A DNA stretch of 64,000 nucleotides from Parietaria judaica (Eukaryota > Streptophyta > Magnoliopsida > Rosales > Urticaceae), in contig OX940867.1 in assembly GCA_954871525.1 (NCBI GenBank), positions 15,663,343-15,727,342 of the forward strand. Direction: 5' to 3'. The notes beneath the pieces are model-generated. The model was not told the DNA's origin and did not search any database. It worked only from the letters and a program-made list of their open reading frames with translations. The position numbers and the translations under genes are program-made. This document shows, piece after piece, positions 22,362 to 33,505 of this stretch (positions are counted from its first letter, which is position 1; each line of letters starts with the position of its first letter).

Positions 22362-23246
22362 ATGACGAGCTCTTCGGTGAAACCCACGAGATCTATCAGC
22401 TTGCCGTCACGGTTAAGCCCTAGCGCCGAGGCGATCGAAGCACAGCTTAACAAGCTGAAGACGAACTGGGAAAACCCTAGAGGAAGGTGTGTGGGAATGG
22501 AGGATATTCACACAGGCCTGTCTGACCTCGTCCACTTGTATAACTCTACTCAGCAACTCTTCCAATCTCAGTCACTTCTCCCAAGCGCCTCGAGAAATAT
22601 CGTTGACGAAGTGATCGACGGATCTGTAGCAATCCTTGACGCCTGCACCACCGCCCGAGACTTGCTTGTGAGGACGAAGGACGGCGTGCGAGCCCTCCGC
22701 TCATCGCTTCGTCGGAAGGACTGTTCGGGCGTCGAGAGCGCCGCGAACTCTTTCGTGTCCTTCAGAAAGAGTGCCAAGAAGGATATCGCTAAGAGCCTTA
22801 GGGCTCTAAAGGCGACGCAAAGAAGTCACGTCGAAGCCTTGCCATGTGTGCATGAGGATCGCTCGCTTGATGTTGCGATGACAGTGACAAGAGAGTCAAG
22901 CTCTGTGGCCGTCTCCATCTTACGATGCCTCTTCGTGTTGTTGTCAGAGCCGGTAACGAAGACTAAGGCAAGTGGTTGGAATCTGGTCTCGAAGTTGGTA
23001 ATGATTGGCTCGCCGACAAAAGAAGACAGAATCTTCAACAAAATCGGGAGCGTTGACTTGAGTGTCGCGTCTTTGCTAGGGCAACTGAGGAAGAGAGACG
23101 ACAAGAATATTGTCGGAGTTCAAACCGTGCAGAGCCGATTAGAAGCTCTTGACGGTTTTGTTGATGGCCTGGAGTCTGGATTGGACAGCTTGTTTAGATG
23201 CTTGTTACAGCATAGAGTCTCTCTTCTTAATCTCCTAACACCTTGA
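22362..23246 (+). CDS. DUF241 family protein, 294 aa, intronless
   Basis: Intact single-exon frame from ATG 22362 (AAAATGAC context) to TGA at 23244-23246. It starts MTSSSVKPTRSISLPSRLSP, the Ser/Arg/Pro-rich start usual in this plant-specific family. It continues with helical segments: IEAQLNKLKTNW, MEDIHTGLSDLVHLYNSTQQ, DEVIDGSVAILDACTTARDLL, the basic VRALRSSLRRKD, and a C-terminal LEALDGFVDGLESGLDSLFRCLLQHRVSLLNLL. Length (about 280-300 residues) and lack of introns match the family as I know it. The biochemical role is unknown; related plant proteins have been linked to root and shoot development, but that should not be transferred without phylogeny. No signal peptide or clear membrane segment is seen. 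It lies 480 bases from C5. Confidence 0.9.
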   Translation: MTSSSVKPTRSISLPSRLSPSAEAIEAQLNKLKTNWENPRGRCVGMEDIHTGLSDLVHLYNSTQQLFQSQSLLPSASRNIVDEVIDGSVAILDACTTARDLLVRTKDGVRALRSSLRRKDCSGVESAANSFVSFRKSAKKDIAKSLRALKATQRSHVEALPCVHEDRSLDVAMTVTRESSSVAVSILRCLFVLLSEPVTKTKASGWNLVSKLVMIGSPTKEDRIFNKIGSVDLSVASLLGQLRKRDDKNIVGVQTVQSRLEALDGFVDGLESGLDSLFRCLLQHRVSLLNLLTP

Positions 23247-24363
23247 GATCTCAGAGAGCATTTTGATATTCTTTATTTGTACATAGCTAGCTAATACTAA
23301 CCAATCATGGCATCTGAATTGAGTGCATGATCTTTTTGTATAATCAAGAAACGATTTTCCTTTTTCAACGGCATATGTCACTCTATCTTCTATATATGTA
23401 CAACTAGTGAATTGGCACTCCGTTTTTCGAAGAAAAAAAAATATCGATCATGAATTTGATTGACTTTACAATGCGAAAAACTTTACAATCACATCCAAAA
23501 AATACTAGAAAAAGAAAACTAGAGAACAAAACACTAGCTAAATTGAACAATACGACAAGAAAAATTGAAGCAAAATGATTAGAATAACCTAATATGAAAA
23601 CTAATAAAATAAAATAAAAAAATTATGCCGTAAACTTATGAAAAATCCCGTAAACCCTCTTTAGGAATAAATGGAAAATAACTGGAGGAAAAACTATGCT
23701 GGTAAAAACGGTAAGCCCTCATTGGGAATAAATAATTAGTAAAATCATTAAAAACAAATCAAAGAGGTTTCAAAAAAATAAAAAATAAAAAACCCTACAA
23801 TTTCAAAAGTCAAAAGGCCAAAAATTTGGCCCGTGAAGCCCGAGCTCAAAGCGAAACATTGTGTTGGTCTCCTTAAGCCGCAATTTAAAATACTTAAATT
23901 CCGCTCAAGTGACTTAAGAATTAAGATGAAAGTCAACATTGAAAAATGAGAACATAAATGAGACAGACTAAGAGTAATCTTAAACGATGGATCATGGAAA
24001 TATTATCATGACAACCACAGCATTACAAGACAATTAAATGAAAAGGTTATTATGGGCAAAATTACTTAAGTTGTTCGGAAATACGGAGGCATAGAGCCAA
24101 TTTAAAAAAAAAAATGTGATAAAAGTATCTAAGTTCACATTTTTTTGGTGAATATAGGTAGACCTCATTCATTTCTTCGTTAGTTTTTCTACTATTTCTG
24201 TTAGTGATGACGTCAACGCAAGTGAAACAAATAAACTCAAACGATAAAACCCACAAATATCAAATTAAACTTGTATGTAAACTCAAATTCTTTGAACATC
24301 AACAACGCAAATTCTTATTTTTCTTCTCATTTTCTCTCTCGAATTCACAGTTTATCTCCGTCG
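23247..24363. other. Spacer downstream of DUF241
   Basis: AT-rich, no gene recognised. The first 100-200 bases should hold the 3' UTR. The spacer ends where the truncated T1 LTR begins. Confidence 0.6.
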
Positions 24364-25577
24364 TATATGGTTGGGCGAGGCTGCCTACGTATCTTGGTTT
24401 GAGAGAATCAGGTCCAACGTAGTTCAGGATTAGTGATAAATGGCCGGTGAATGACAATGTGGTTTGACACATCAGAAGTGCCGATGTTTACGGCGCGGGG
24501 GTGACCCTTGGCCAAGCGGCGAGGGTATTACCGGCGTGAGAAGCTCCTTCTCGACCTCGTCGGTGTTGGCGAGCTCGTTGCGGCGAGTGCCTTAACCTAG
24601 CGAGGAATGCTCCTTCTTTGTCGACCTCGAGGTGTCCGCGTCCACGCGTTTACCTGGCGAGGGCCTTAACCTGGCAAGGGACACCTTCGTCGACTCGTCG
24701 AACAACCTTCCTTTCGAGGCTAATTCTCAATGCTAGATATCTTCTCTGACGAGCCTCTGCCGGCGAGCTCCCAGGGCTTACCAGTGAAGAGGGAGAATTA
24801 TAGCGAGAAAAAGCTAGAGAGAGAAGCTCTAGAGGAAGTTGTGAGTGAGTGTGGAAATGAGGAGGGGAAGGCTCCTATTTATAGGAAAACCAATTCCGTG
24901 TAATTGCACAAAGGGGGGCCTGTGAATTTCTCATCTGCCAGAGGGGCCTGGCCGCGGCTCCTTGCCTTGTCGAAGGGCTCGCCAGTGTTCATTGGCTCTC
25001 TTTGATGTCTTCTGGTTGTCCGCGAGTTATGTTGAGTCCGGAGGAATCAGGGTGATTTCCCGGGGTTCTTCGTGAGCTCGGATCTCCTCTTCGTGTGGAA
25101 TAATTGTAAGTAATCTCTTCGCCAAGCCGTGGCGAGGTGCTTGCCAGACCAGGGTCTTAGTCAGGCGAGGGGCTAGCCAAGCCAAGGTACCTCGTCAGGT
25201 GAGAGGCTCGCCAGGCCAGGGTACCTCGTCAGGTGAGGGGCTCGCCAGGCCAGGGTACCTTGTCAGGCGAGGGGCTCGCCAGGCTAGGGCACCTCGTCAA
25301 GAGAGGGGCTCGCCAGGGCAAGGTACCTCGTCAGGCGAGGGTAAGGCACCTAGTCAGGCGAGGGGCTCGCAAGGGCAAGGAACCCAGCCAGGCGAGGTGC
25401 CTTTCTGATCAATGGCTTTGTCTTCTTCGTCTTTTTTACTCCGGGCCTCGCCAAATGCATTGTGTCGTGAGCCTCCGGTCTTCGATTTCGTTGGTGGGCT
25501 TTGACTTTTATTGGTGGGCTTTGACTTTTACCAAAAGAGGACTCAATTGTTATATGTTCCAAAAAATGCATATAACA
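24364..25577 (-). repeat. 3' LTR of T1, outer end lost
   Basis: Matches 40988-42319 from GGGCGAGGCTGCCTAC to ATGCATATAACA. The minus strand has TATAAATA at 24876-24883. At 24751-24755 it keeps a single GAGCC, the empty site of the insertion found in the partner LTR. Confidence 0.88.
25160..25400. repeat. 34-base tandem repeat in the 3' LTR of T1
   Basis: About seven units of the type GTCAGGCGAGGGGCTCGCCA plus GGCCAGGGTACCTC. The partner LTR (41957-42140) holds about five or six, so copy number differs between the LTRs. Confidence 0.85.
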
Positions 25578-26388
25578 TTAACCCCCAGTTTCTTGGGTAA
25601 TTGTATTGCGCGAGAAATTTTTCTTTTAAAACTTAAGGCAACTTGTGTTATTTGTCGAGGATCCGGGTTGTCTGAGATGTTTGTCCCCTCTCCGTCCTCC
25701 CAAGGAACTGCAAATTGCCTTTAATTGGGTTTTTATAAAATATTTTCGAAAATGTTTGCGTATATAAGCGTGAAATAATTCAAGCATAGTCAAAGACATA
25801 AGCGAACGATTATATAAATCAAAGGTCACATTTTTTTTTAATGATTTTACTCGATTTTTGGACTTTAGGAGGTTCATAGGCGCACTTTGTAAAAATAAAT
25901 GCCATTTTAAATTAATTTTGAACTCCGAAAATAAATCCAAAAATAAATAAATAAAATCAAGTGACATAATAAATGTAAAAGTAAATGAGTAACCTGAAAA
26001 TAATAATTACGCATTAATTTTAAAACTTTTAAAGGTTCCTTAATTAATGCGCAATTTTTTAACTGTGCTAAATACCGTAAATAAGTCATGAAAACCCGGA
26101 AAAATAATTTTAATTTGATTTTCATGTTTGAAAATTAAAAATGAAACTTTATAAAGTTCCAAAGTTTAATTTTCAAGGCTTCTGAATACCCTTTGAAAAT
26201 AGCCTTTTTCACTTAAAAACGTATAAAAACCCAATTTTGATCGTTTTTGACCATTTAAAAATCAAACATCAACTTTGTGGGCCTAGTTTGTGCGAATTTT
26301 CGGTTGCATGGGTTTGTAAAATTCAACATCTAATAGAAAGGGAAATGAGATTAAGGAAGAATATTACCTCATTAATACCTTTTAGGGT

Positions 26389-27593
26389 TTAAGGCAATTT
26401 TCTCTCTCCTCTTTGTTCTCCAATTCGCGATTTTGGTCTTCTCGGAGAGATTCGACGGCTATGTTTCCTTCGCTTGCGGTGGTGATGGCGTTTTCCGGCG
26501 AGATTGGTGGCGGATATCAAACTTGGCGTGGGAGAGCTCGGCACCGACGTGGCTCCTGGCGAAGGCTCGGGCTGCATGGCGTCGTGCCACATGTCGAGCG
26601 TGCTCCGGCGGGCCCAGTTGTCAGTGTCTGCTGTAGCGAAGGGCTGCGGCGCACTGCCTGTGCGGTCCGGGGCGATCGGCAACTTCGGGCCTTGCGCGAG
26701 CGTGATCTTCGGCGAGGAGGCTTCTAGCGAGGGAAGCGGGGTGTTTGTCATGGCAGGACCAGCCAGGATGGGTTCGTCGCCGTCGTCTGTGGTGTTCGTC
26801 GGCGGCGGCGTTGCGTCAGGCGCAGTGAGCGGCGAAGTCGCCGGCGTGGGCGGAGGCGCGCGGGCTTCGGCGTGATTGGCGCGGTTCTCGAGGCGGGCAG
26901 CGGCTTGGCGGTTGCTCTTGCGAATGCTCAGGCGGCGTTGGTGATGAGCGTCGGTGGTGGTGAGGTCGTCTTCAAATCCGGCGCACTTGCTCCGGTGAAA
27001 GGGCCGCCAAAAGTGGTGGCGGAACCCGATTTTGACGGAAACTTTGATTTTGAGGGCTTCGAGACTCCGATTGATGATCCAATTTTTGCGTTGGAATTTG
27101 TCGGGACCAGGGCTATCTCCTCTCAAGGTAATTAACATTCATGGGTCAAGCATTCCGATCTCCGAGATCGGTTAGGATCTCTTGATGTTGATTCAACGTG
27201 CTTTGTCGACTCCACAGGGAGGATGCTTGTCTTCTGAGTCTCCTGGAACTTCTGAGAATTTTGCAGGTGGCTTGACGGCTTGTGGCGGATCTCCTGGCGA
27301 GCATGGCTTCGAGCCTTGGGTCCTTGATGGTTCCTCCGACGTAGAGTTTGCTGATGTCGATACGTCCGATGTCGCCGAGGTACATGGTGGTTGTGAAGCG
27401 CCCATTGCCGAGGACTCCTTTCGCGTAGCGGGGGTACGTACTTTTCGGCATTTCTGCTTACTTTGTCGTGTTGCTCCTCCTTATGCTCGTCGTTTGTCAT
27501 TTAGGTGCTGGCGAAGGTGGCTCGTCGTCTTGAAGCTTCCAAGGGTGTCTTGAAGTCTTTTGCGCTTTGGGTTCCATCCGCAGTGTGGCGCCA
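26389..27593 (+). other. GC-rich region of T1 with opposite-strand (plus) coding-like frames and possible introns
   Basis: Between integrase and 3' LTR of T1 lies about 1.2 kb of GC-rich sequence, open in stretches on both strands. On the plus strand, frames at 26504-26875 and 26872-27127 end at CAAG|GTAATT (27128). CCACAG|G follows at 27217, then wording PWVLDGSSDVEFADVDTSDV. A second GGGG|GTACGT...CATTTAG|G pair lies near 27432-27505, followed by VLAKVARRLEASKGVLKSF. The frames do not join cleanly, so a decayed gene is the most I can support. Antisense extra genes between pol and the 3' LTR are known from Tat-clade elements such as Grande and Retand. The 249-codon minus-strand frame (26389-27138) is Pro/Ala-rich and probably a shadow. 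Confidence 0.4.
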
Positions 27594-27869
27594 TTAGGCT
27601 TGGTGCTTCCCAGAGATTAGTTTCTCTTTCCTTTGCTTTCTATGCTTTCTAGACATTTTCATGCTTTGTTTAGTTTTACTCCTTGCCTTTGTTGCTTGTT
27701 CGACATGTTTCTCCTTTTTGTTACGTACTTGTTTGATGACATTTATGCGTTTAGTATAATTTGAACTTTGAGTTTTGTTCATACCTTTTTTTGTCGAGTG
27801 TGTGCGTCGTGGCGTGTTTGTGGCAGTCTTGGGAGTGCACTCCACTACGATTGTAGGGTCGTCACCCGT

Positions 27870-28220
27870 TTTTGACCTGCAAGTAGTATAGGTTGTCCGT
27901 AGACAATGTGTGTTCTCGCCGGGTACCTAATCCGACGGGTGTGGTTGGCGTGTAACCACGTGGGGGTTGTCCGTAGAAAGTAGTCGTATGGGTACCTAAC
28001 GATTGGTCTTCGGCTGGCGCGTAGTCGGAATGAGTGTAGTTGTATTGGGACCTGGCGAGGGTTTGTGGTTGGTGCGTAACCACGAGTGGTTTGTGTGTAG
28101 ATAGTAGATGTATGGGTACCTAGCGAATGGTCTTCTGCTGGCGCGTAGCCGGATGTGCCTATTATGTTCCTAGCAAGGTTTGCCTGTTATGTACCCGGCT
28201 AGTTTCTCAATGCGTAGCCG
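27870..28220. repeat. Degenerate tandem repeat in the 3' internal region of T1
   Basis: Units of about 60-76 bases sharing GTAGAAAGTAGT, TATGGGTACCTA and GGCTGGCGCGTAGCCGG recur near 27895, 27972, 28030 and 28097, with further fragments to 28220. Tandem arrays at this position are described for Retand-type Tat elements. Confidence 0.75.
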
Positions 28221-28252
28221 GTAATTTTTTTTTATCAGAATAAACCGTAGTA

Positions 28253-28270
28253 CCCCCCCCCCCCCCCCCC
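28253..28270. repeat. Run of 18 C residues (poly-G on the T1 sense strand)
   Basis: A pure homopolymer C18 between the tandem repeats and the integrase end. No other G/C run of this length occurs in the window. Confidence 0.95.
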
Positions 28271-28469
28271 ATTTTTGGCGTATTCTGCCTTGCAGATTCG
28301 AGAAAACTTTCAGAGTATTTCGTAAAGATGAATTTATTCATAAGTAAGGTTGACGTACAAAGTACAATTGGCCTCGCGCATTGCGCTTTATTGAAAAGGA
28401 TATGGGGTCTTCATTGTTGCTTCAGTAGTGCGGGCTGACTGGTAGAACTGGTAACTCGCCTTTGCGGAG

Positions 28470-29720
28470 TCAGTCAATAATCACGGTCATCCACTTGGGC
28501 TCGTCTTCGGTGTTGATGGTGTAGACGGTTGAATCCTTCTCTGCTTCTTCGTCGGGGGTCTTGTGTTGCTCGTCTTCTTTTCTCCGCTCGTTGAGTCGGT
28601 CTTCATTAATAGTATTGCCTCAAGTGTTCGGCGTTCCGCGGGTGCCTGATCGGTTCTTCTTTCGTTGTCTCCAGGTGGTATATCCCGTCGCGTAACAATT
28701 ATCTGATGACATATGGTTCTTCCCATGCAAGGCCCAGGACTCCTGCGTTAAGCTCCTATGTGTTCTGCATCACCTTCCTCAGAACCAGGCTTCCTTCAAC
28801 GAATTGGCGAGGTTTCACCTTCGTGTTGTAGTGCCTCTCGATGATCCTCTTCTGTGCTGCCATGCGTGCGAAGGCGTCGTCTCTTCTTTCTTCAACCAGG
28901 TCAAGTTCGCCACGGAGTAGGTTGTCGTTGACTTCGGGATTGAATAACTAGACCCTGGGTGATGGCACCACGATCTTGGTGGGTCTGACTGCTTCGGTGC
29001 CGTAAGTGAGAGCAAAGGGAGTTTCCCCGGTGGCTGTCCGGCTGGTGGTGCAGTAGGCTCAAAGTACAGACAGCAGCTCCTCGGCCCATTTGCCATTCTT
29101 CTCTTCCACCTTCTTCTTGAGGTTATCCTTGATGATCTTGTCGGCGGCTTCCACTTGACCGTTCACCTGCGAGTGCTTTGGTGCGGAGTAGGAGTTAGTG
29201 ATTCCGAGCTCCTCATACAACGATCTGAATTTATCATTGTCCAAATGGAGGCTATTGTCAGTCATAATTGACTTTGGTATTCCATGTCGGCAGATGATGT
29301 TCTTCCATATAAAGTTCGTCGTGCTGGTTTCGGTGATTGAGCTGAGGGGCTCCGCTTCGACCCATTTTGTAAAGTAGTCGATGGCGTATTCCTTGTTGGG
29401 GGCGGCCATGGGGAGCATTCCTATGAGGTCGATTCCCTACATCGCGAATGGTCATGGGACCAGTATGGACTTGAGCGTCGCCGGTGGCCGACGGGACACG
29501 TGAGCGTAGCGTTGACATTTGTCGCATCGGCGGGCGAGGTGGCTTGCGTCCTTTTTGAGTGTTGGCGAAAACTACCCTTGTCAGAGAGCCTTGAATGAGA
29601 GTGAACATCTGACGAAGTGGTTGCCGTATATTCCTTTGTGGATTTCTCCGAGGACTCGGTTGGCGTCGTCTGGCCCTAAGCAGCGAAGTAGCGGTTGTGA
29701 AAACCCTCTTTTGTAGAGCC
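28470..29720 (-). pseudogene. T1 integrase
   Basis: The minus strand shows an HHCC-type zinc region near 29500-29660 (CDKCQRYAHV). The catalytic core follows: DYFTKWVEAEPL near 29390; CRHGIPKSIMTDN near 29270, where the second Asp context reads MTDNSLHLDN; and an expected E region QVNGQVEAADK near 29160. The C-terminal domain (TPFALTYGTEAV-type, then RGELDLVEERRDD) is readable to about 28500 with several stops. It is Ty3-gypsy type, located after the RNase H domains as in Tat elements. It is not functional because of stops near 29435 and 28950. Confidence 0.86.
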
Positions 29721-29765
29721 TGCCCTCATGCATGATGTAGCGGGTTGCGCGGTTCTTCAGTCATC

Positions 29766-30302
29766 TTACTTCTGGCGCGCCGTGCCTTGCTGGAGGTAGT
29801 CCTTCAAGCTGGTCATCCAATCTGGTTCTTCTTGATCTTCGAGTTCTTCAATTGCGAGCACTTTGTCTTTGTCGATCGAACGCCGTTCGAGTTGATCCAC
29901 GGGCACCTTTCCGAGTCCTTCGTCGATTGCGCTGGACGCCATACACGCTAGTGTGTCTGCTTTCGTGTTGGCTCTTCGAGGTATCTGGAAGACTTCATAC
30001 CATGAAAATGGTTCCAGTCGGCTTTGTGCTTCTAGGAGGTACGCCAGCATGTTGCCTTCCTTAGCTTGGTATTCGCCGTTTATCTGGTTGGTGATCAGTT
30101 GCGAGTCACGGTGTATCTTCAAGTTGTTCACGGAGAGCTTCTTGGCGATGTCTAGTCCGACGAGGATAGCTTCGTACTCCACTTTGTTGTTGGAGGCCTT
30201 GAATCCGTATCTGATGGCGTACTTCACCTTCTCTCCTTGCGGGTTGCTGATGACGATTCTTGCGCCTGCTCCTTGGGCGTTTGATTCTCCGTCCACGTAC
30301 AT
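29766..30302 (-). pseudogene. T1 second RNase H (Tat-type additional RNase H)
   Basis: A 178-codon stretch starting YVDGESNAQGAGARIVIS, with KVEYEAILVGLDIAKKL (Glu region), HRDSQLITNQINGEY (second Asp region) and PRRANTKADTLACMAS (final Asp region). All four expected acidic positions appear present. It sits between the RT-linked RNase H and integrase. This arrangement is known from the Tat clade, where a second RNase H was acquired. The frame is open throughout, unlike its neighbours. Confidence 0.88.
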
Positions 30303-30470
30303 GCTCCACGTTGGTTCTTCGGGGGTTGCCCTCCTCTTAGGCTGTGGTGGCGCTGCTTCCTTCTTTTCATCAGCGTCGGAGGCGTCGACATCATAGGTAA
30401 ACTCGGCGACAAAGTCGTTGATGGCTTGTCCTTTGATGGCGACCCGTGGCTAGAATTCGACTCCGTATTC

Positions 30471-30788
30471 TCATAGCTCTTGTGACCAAATAGTCATGCG
30501 AGTTGACGTCGCCTTCTGGAGTGCCTTCTTTAGTGGATGCTCCATCCTGAGCACGATTTGGTGGGCTTGGAAGTAAGGGCGTAGCTTTCTCGCGGTGGTG
30601 ACCAGAGCGAGTGCCAGTTTCTCGATCTCGGGATACCTCGTCTCTGCGTCCTGGAGCGCTTTGCTGACGTAGTACACTGGGTGTTGGGCCTTGTCTTCTT
30701 CTCGAATCAAGACTGGACTTACCACCCGGCTGGATACGGATAGGTAGAGGTAAAACGTTTCTTCGTCTCGTGGCTTGGCGAGCATCAA
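30471..30788 (-). pseudogene. T1 RT-linked RNase H fragment
   Basis: The wording ETFYLYLSVSSRVVSPVLIR, KAQHPVYYVSKALQDAETRY and KLALALVTTARKLRPYFQAH is the RNase H region normally following reverse transcriptase in Tat polyproteins. The first catalytic Asp position reads S (LYLSVS rather than LYLAVS/D types). Nothing of the RT fingers, palm (YVDD) or thumb precedes it. The upstream neighbour (GIDPDIMVHR at 30785) is pre-RT linker, so roughly 1.1 kb of RT is deleted at about 30785. Confidence 0.85.
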
Positions 30789-31105
30789 CGGTGGACCATG
30801 ATATCCGGGTCTATGCCAGGCGTGTCTGCATGCGTCCAGGCAAACACGTCACGGTATTCGCGTAGGAATATGGAAAGCTGGGTCATGACCATTGTCGAGA
30901 GATTGGCTCCGATCTTCACTGTCCTCTCCGGCATGGCATCGTCTAGCGTCATGGTTGTCAGGTCCGAGGAAGCTTCGACTGCTAGCTTCCGGGGCGCCTC
31001 CCGGGGGTCGAGCTTATTGAACATCGAGATGTCTTTGTCGTTCATTGGCTGGTCGTCGTCCTCCTGGCTGACGGTTGCTAACTCCTTGCTCCGCGTCGAT
31101 GGCAT
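30785..31105 (-). pseudogene. T1 protease-RT linker
   Basis: Reads MPERTVKIGANLSTMVMTQL and FLREYRDVFAWTHADTPGID, the conserved segment just ahead of RT in Tat elements. Protease (usually LIDNGSS-type) should lie between this and the gag-side wording HYPHNDAI at about 31110 but is absent, indicating another internal deletion. Confidence 0.8.
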
Positions 31106-31109
31106 CGTT

Positions 31110-31695
31110 ATGCGGGTAATGGATGGTGAGGGCTTCGTCTTCGATGGTGGCTTCGCCAGTGTGGACTAAAGGTGTTGTGCGTGCGTAACTTCGTCTGCTT
31201 TGGCCTGAGTCTCCAGTTCCCGATCCTCCGATGATTGTTGACACGACGTTCAGGGGAGTTGTCGCAATGGCTTTCCCTCGGTCATCGCCTTGAGTCGTCG
31301 GTTGCGTCATCATCAAGAGTGGGGTCTGCATGCCTTCGTTGTTCGCCACGAGCTTCTTGACGAACTCCTTTAGGTGTCCTTCCTTGATCAGGTCTTTAAT
31401 TTGACTCCTTAGTTGGTAGCACTGCGACATCAGGTGACCGTAGTCAAGATGGAATTGGCAGTATCGGCTATACTGTCCTTCACTGGTCTGTTCAAAGGGC
31501 GAGGCTCCTTGAACTTGTCGCCGTGCATGGCAAAGATTTCGGCTAGAGTGGTCGTTAGTGGCGTGTAGTCCCTCCTGTCAAAACGGAATGATTTCCTCAT
31601 CGTCTGACCTCCTTGCAGCTTCGCCATTCGGTTCCGGTTATCGTCGATGCGGCTTTTCTTCCCCTTCGGTTCGTCGGAGGAGCGGTCATTGCTTA
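31110..31695 (-). pseudogene. T1 gag C-terminal region
   Basis: Wording KSRIDDNRNRMAKLQGG, then DYTPLTTTLAEIFAMHGDKF, then a YCQFHLDYGH..CYQLRSQIKDLI segment, the atypical CCHC-like zinc motif of Tat gag proteins, then HLKEFVKK. Two frames are needed (break near 31430). The frame is cut at about 31696-31702 by insertion S1; the other half of gag is at 36741. Confidence 0.85.
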
Positions 31696-31890
31696 TGTTG
31701 GACATGTGTCCTTAAACAAGCTGTTTTAATCCATTTGTGAAAGATTATGACAAGTCGTTGAATAAAAGATTGTGCTTATTATGTTAATCTTATTATAGTT
31801 TCTGGTAGAGTAAAATAAAATGTTAGTTCCTAAGTTCATAAATGATGCAATTATGTTATTATTATCACAACCGAGTCAATGTGAGGAAGA

Positions 31891-31891
<1 letters not shown>

Positions 31892-31926
<35 letters not shown>
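31892..31926. repeat. (AAT)n microsatellite in S1
   Basis: About eleven ATA/TAA triplets. Confidence 0.93.
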
Positions 31927-31927
<1 letters not shown>

Positions 31928-33189
31928 GAACTTAAAATGTCCGTTACCTGATTAACTGGGTTGGAGCCCATTAATCGTATAAGGTCATTAATGTGACTAA
32001 GTGATATAATCCTATTATGGATTAAGTGTGTGTCACACTCACTAGACGTGCATTAAGTATGAAGTGTCTTCATACTGGACTGGACCTGACTTAAACTCCG
32101 ACGTTATCATATAAGACCGTCACTTGGAGTTGAGTCACTAGTTGATGATCAAATGGATATTCAATCTAAGTCCTGAGTGATCTTGAGTCCGAGTTGTTGG
32201 CTTGATTGTTCTTTAATTTAACAGTTAAAGAGCACTTTGTTATTGTTGTTCCCAACACTATTATTTTTGGAACATGATAGTCAGCAGTAAAGGTAGCTTG
32301 GTCATAGACATGGGCATCACACAGCTCTCTTAAAAGTCATGATGATTCCTTTGATTGTCGGTGGTGAGAAGTGACAGGTACCCGTGGGCAACTTATGAAT
32401 CGAAACCATAAGTGGGTACTCATGATATTACTGATTGACTCAAGAAGGAAAATGCAATGAGAGGAAAAACGGTAAAAACCGTATGCTCGTGTGTGGATCA
32501 TCAACTGAAAGATCAATAACCCGAATTTGATTGTATCAATGGACACTTTGCTGTAATAAAGGGAATAATATATATTTTATCATTAAAGAGTGCAGCCTCG
32601 GGTTTATAGTGGAATTACACCGAGGTTTGAGGAACACCCTAGCAGTTCATTGGAGCTGAAGTGATACGGGTCCATGGTCCCAAGGATAGCTTCGTAACGG
32701 ATTATACGTATGTGATAGGAACATTTTGAGATGTTTAATCATTTGGCAAGAATTATAAAACTTAATTCTGTGTCAGACATCAGATAGTTTTATCAGTAGC
32801 GTTTCACAGCCTCTCTGTAACACTCATTCTTTCTTATCTCTCTTGCTTCAATCTCTCGGCTTCAATCCATCTCGCTTCTCTTTTTTGTCGATTCCAGTCG
32901 GAAAAAAAAATGAAACTCAGGTAATTTAGAATATCTTCTCTGACCTGAATCACCTTAGCCCTAATGTTGTATGGTTTAGTATTTGCACGGTTTTGGAATT
33001 TTGAACTAAACATGTATGTGAAATCATAAGTCAGTATATTATATTTAAAACATGCATGTGAAATCATAATCGACAGTTTGATTTTACCGGTTAAACAAGT
33101 TTATGGACCGTTTTTCATAAAGTTTACCGATGAGTTTGTGTATTTCATTATAATTACTCGTATTTTTAGGCATGAAATAGTCGCCGTTT

Positions 33190-33505
33190 AAAAGTCTTGG
33201 AAATGCGTCATCAAGTCGTACTCGTAGATATTCAACTAACCCCAAGGAACTTCCATCCAAAATTCAAGAATCTGGATTTAAGGTAATTTTTTCATATCTT
33301 CGATTCGATGTAATTGCATTTACCATTACGTATTTACAATACATATGATGTAGTTGTTGTTAGATTCAAACTTATTTCATTTTATTTTCAATTATGTAGA
33401 TTAATTTAAAGTGGCTTAAAAATCTTGGAAATGCGTCATCAAGTCGAACTCGCAGAAAATCAACTACGCCTAAGGTGCCGCCTTCACAAAATCAAGACTC
33501 TTAAT
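33190..33505 (+). repeat. Duplicated exon-like segment in S1
   Basis: Two segments about 230 bases apart share CTTGGAAATGCGTCATCAAG and encode LGNASSSRTRRYSTNPKELP and LGNASSSRTRRKSTTPKVPP. Each is followed within 20-45 bases by a GT-rich donor-like site and is preceded by AT-rich intron-like DNA. It looks like a duplicated exon of a captured gene. Confidence 0.5.

Noticed and set aside
26389..27138. 249-codon minus-strand open frame in the GC-rich part of T1
   Set aside because: Pro/Ala/Thr-rich with no recognisable domain, in a GC-rich stretch open on both strands. The opposite strand has better splice-like signals, so I treated it as a probable shadow.
27896..28220. CRISPR-like or satellite-derived array
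   Set aside because: The units are degenerate, lack unique spacers and lie inside a plant retrotransposon where tandem arrays are known.
30106..30412. Second minus-strand frames overlapping the Tat RNase H
   Set aside because: Arg-rich out-of-frame translations of the RNase H region, not separate genes.
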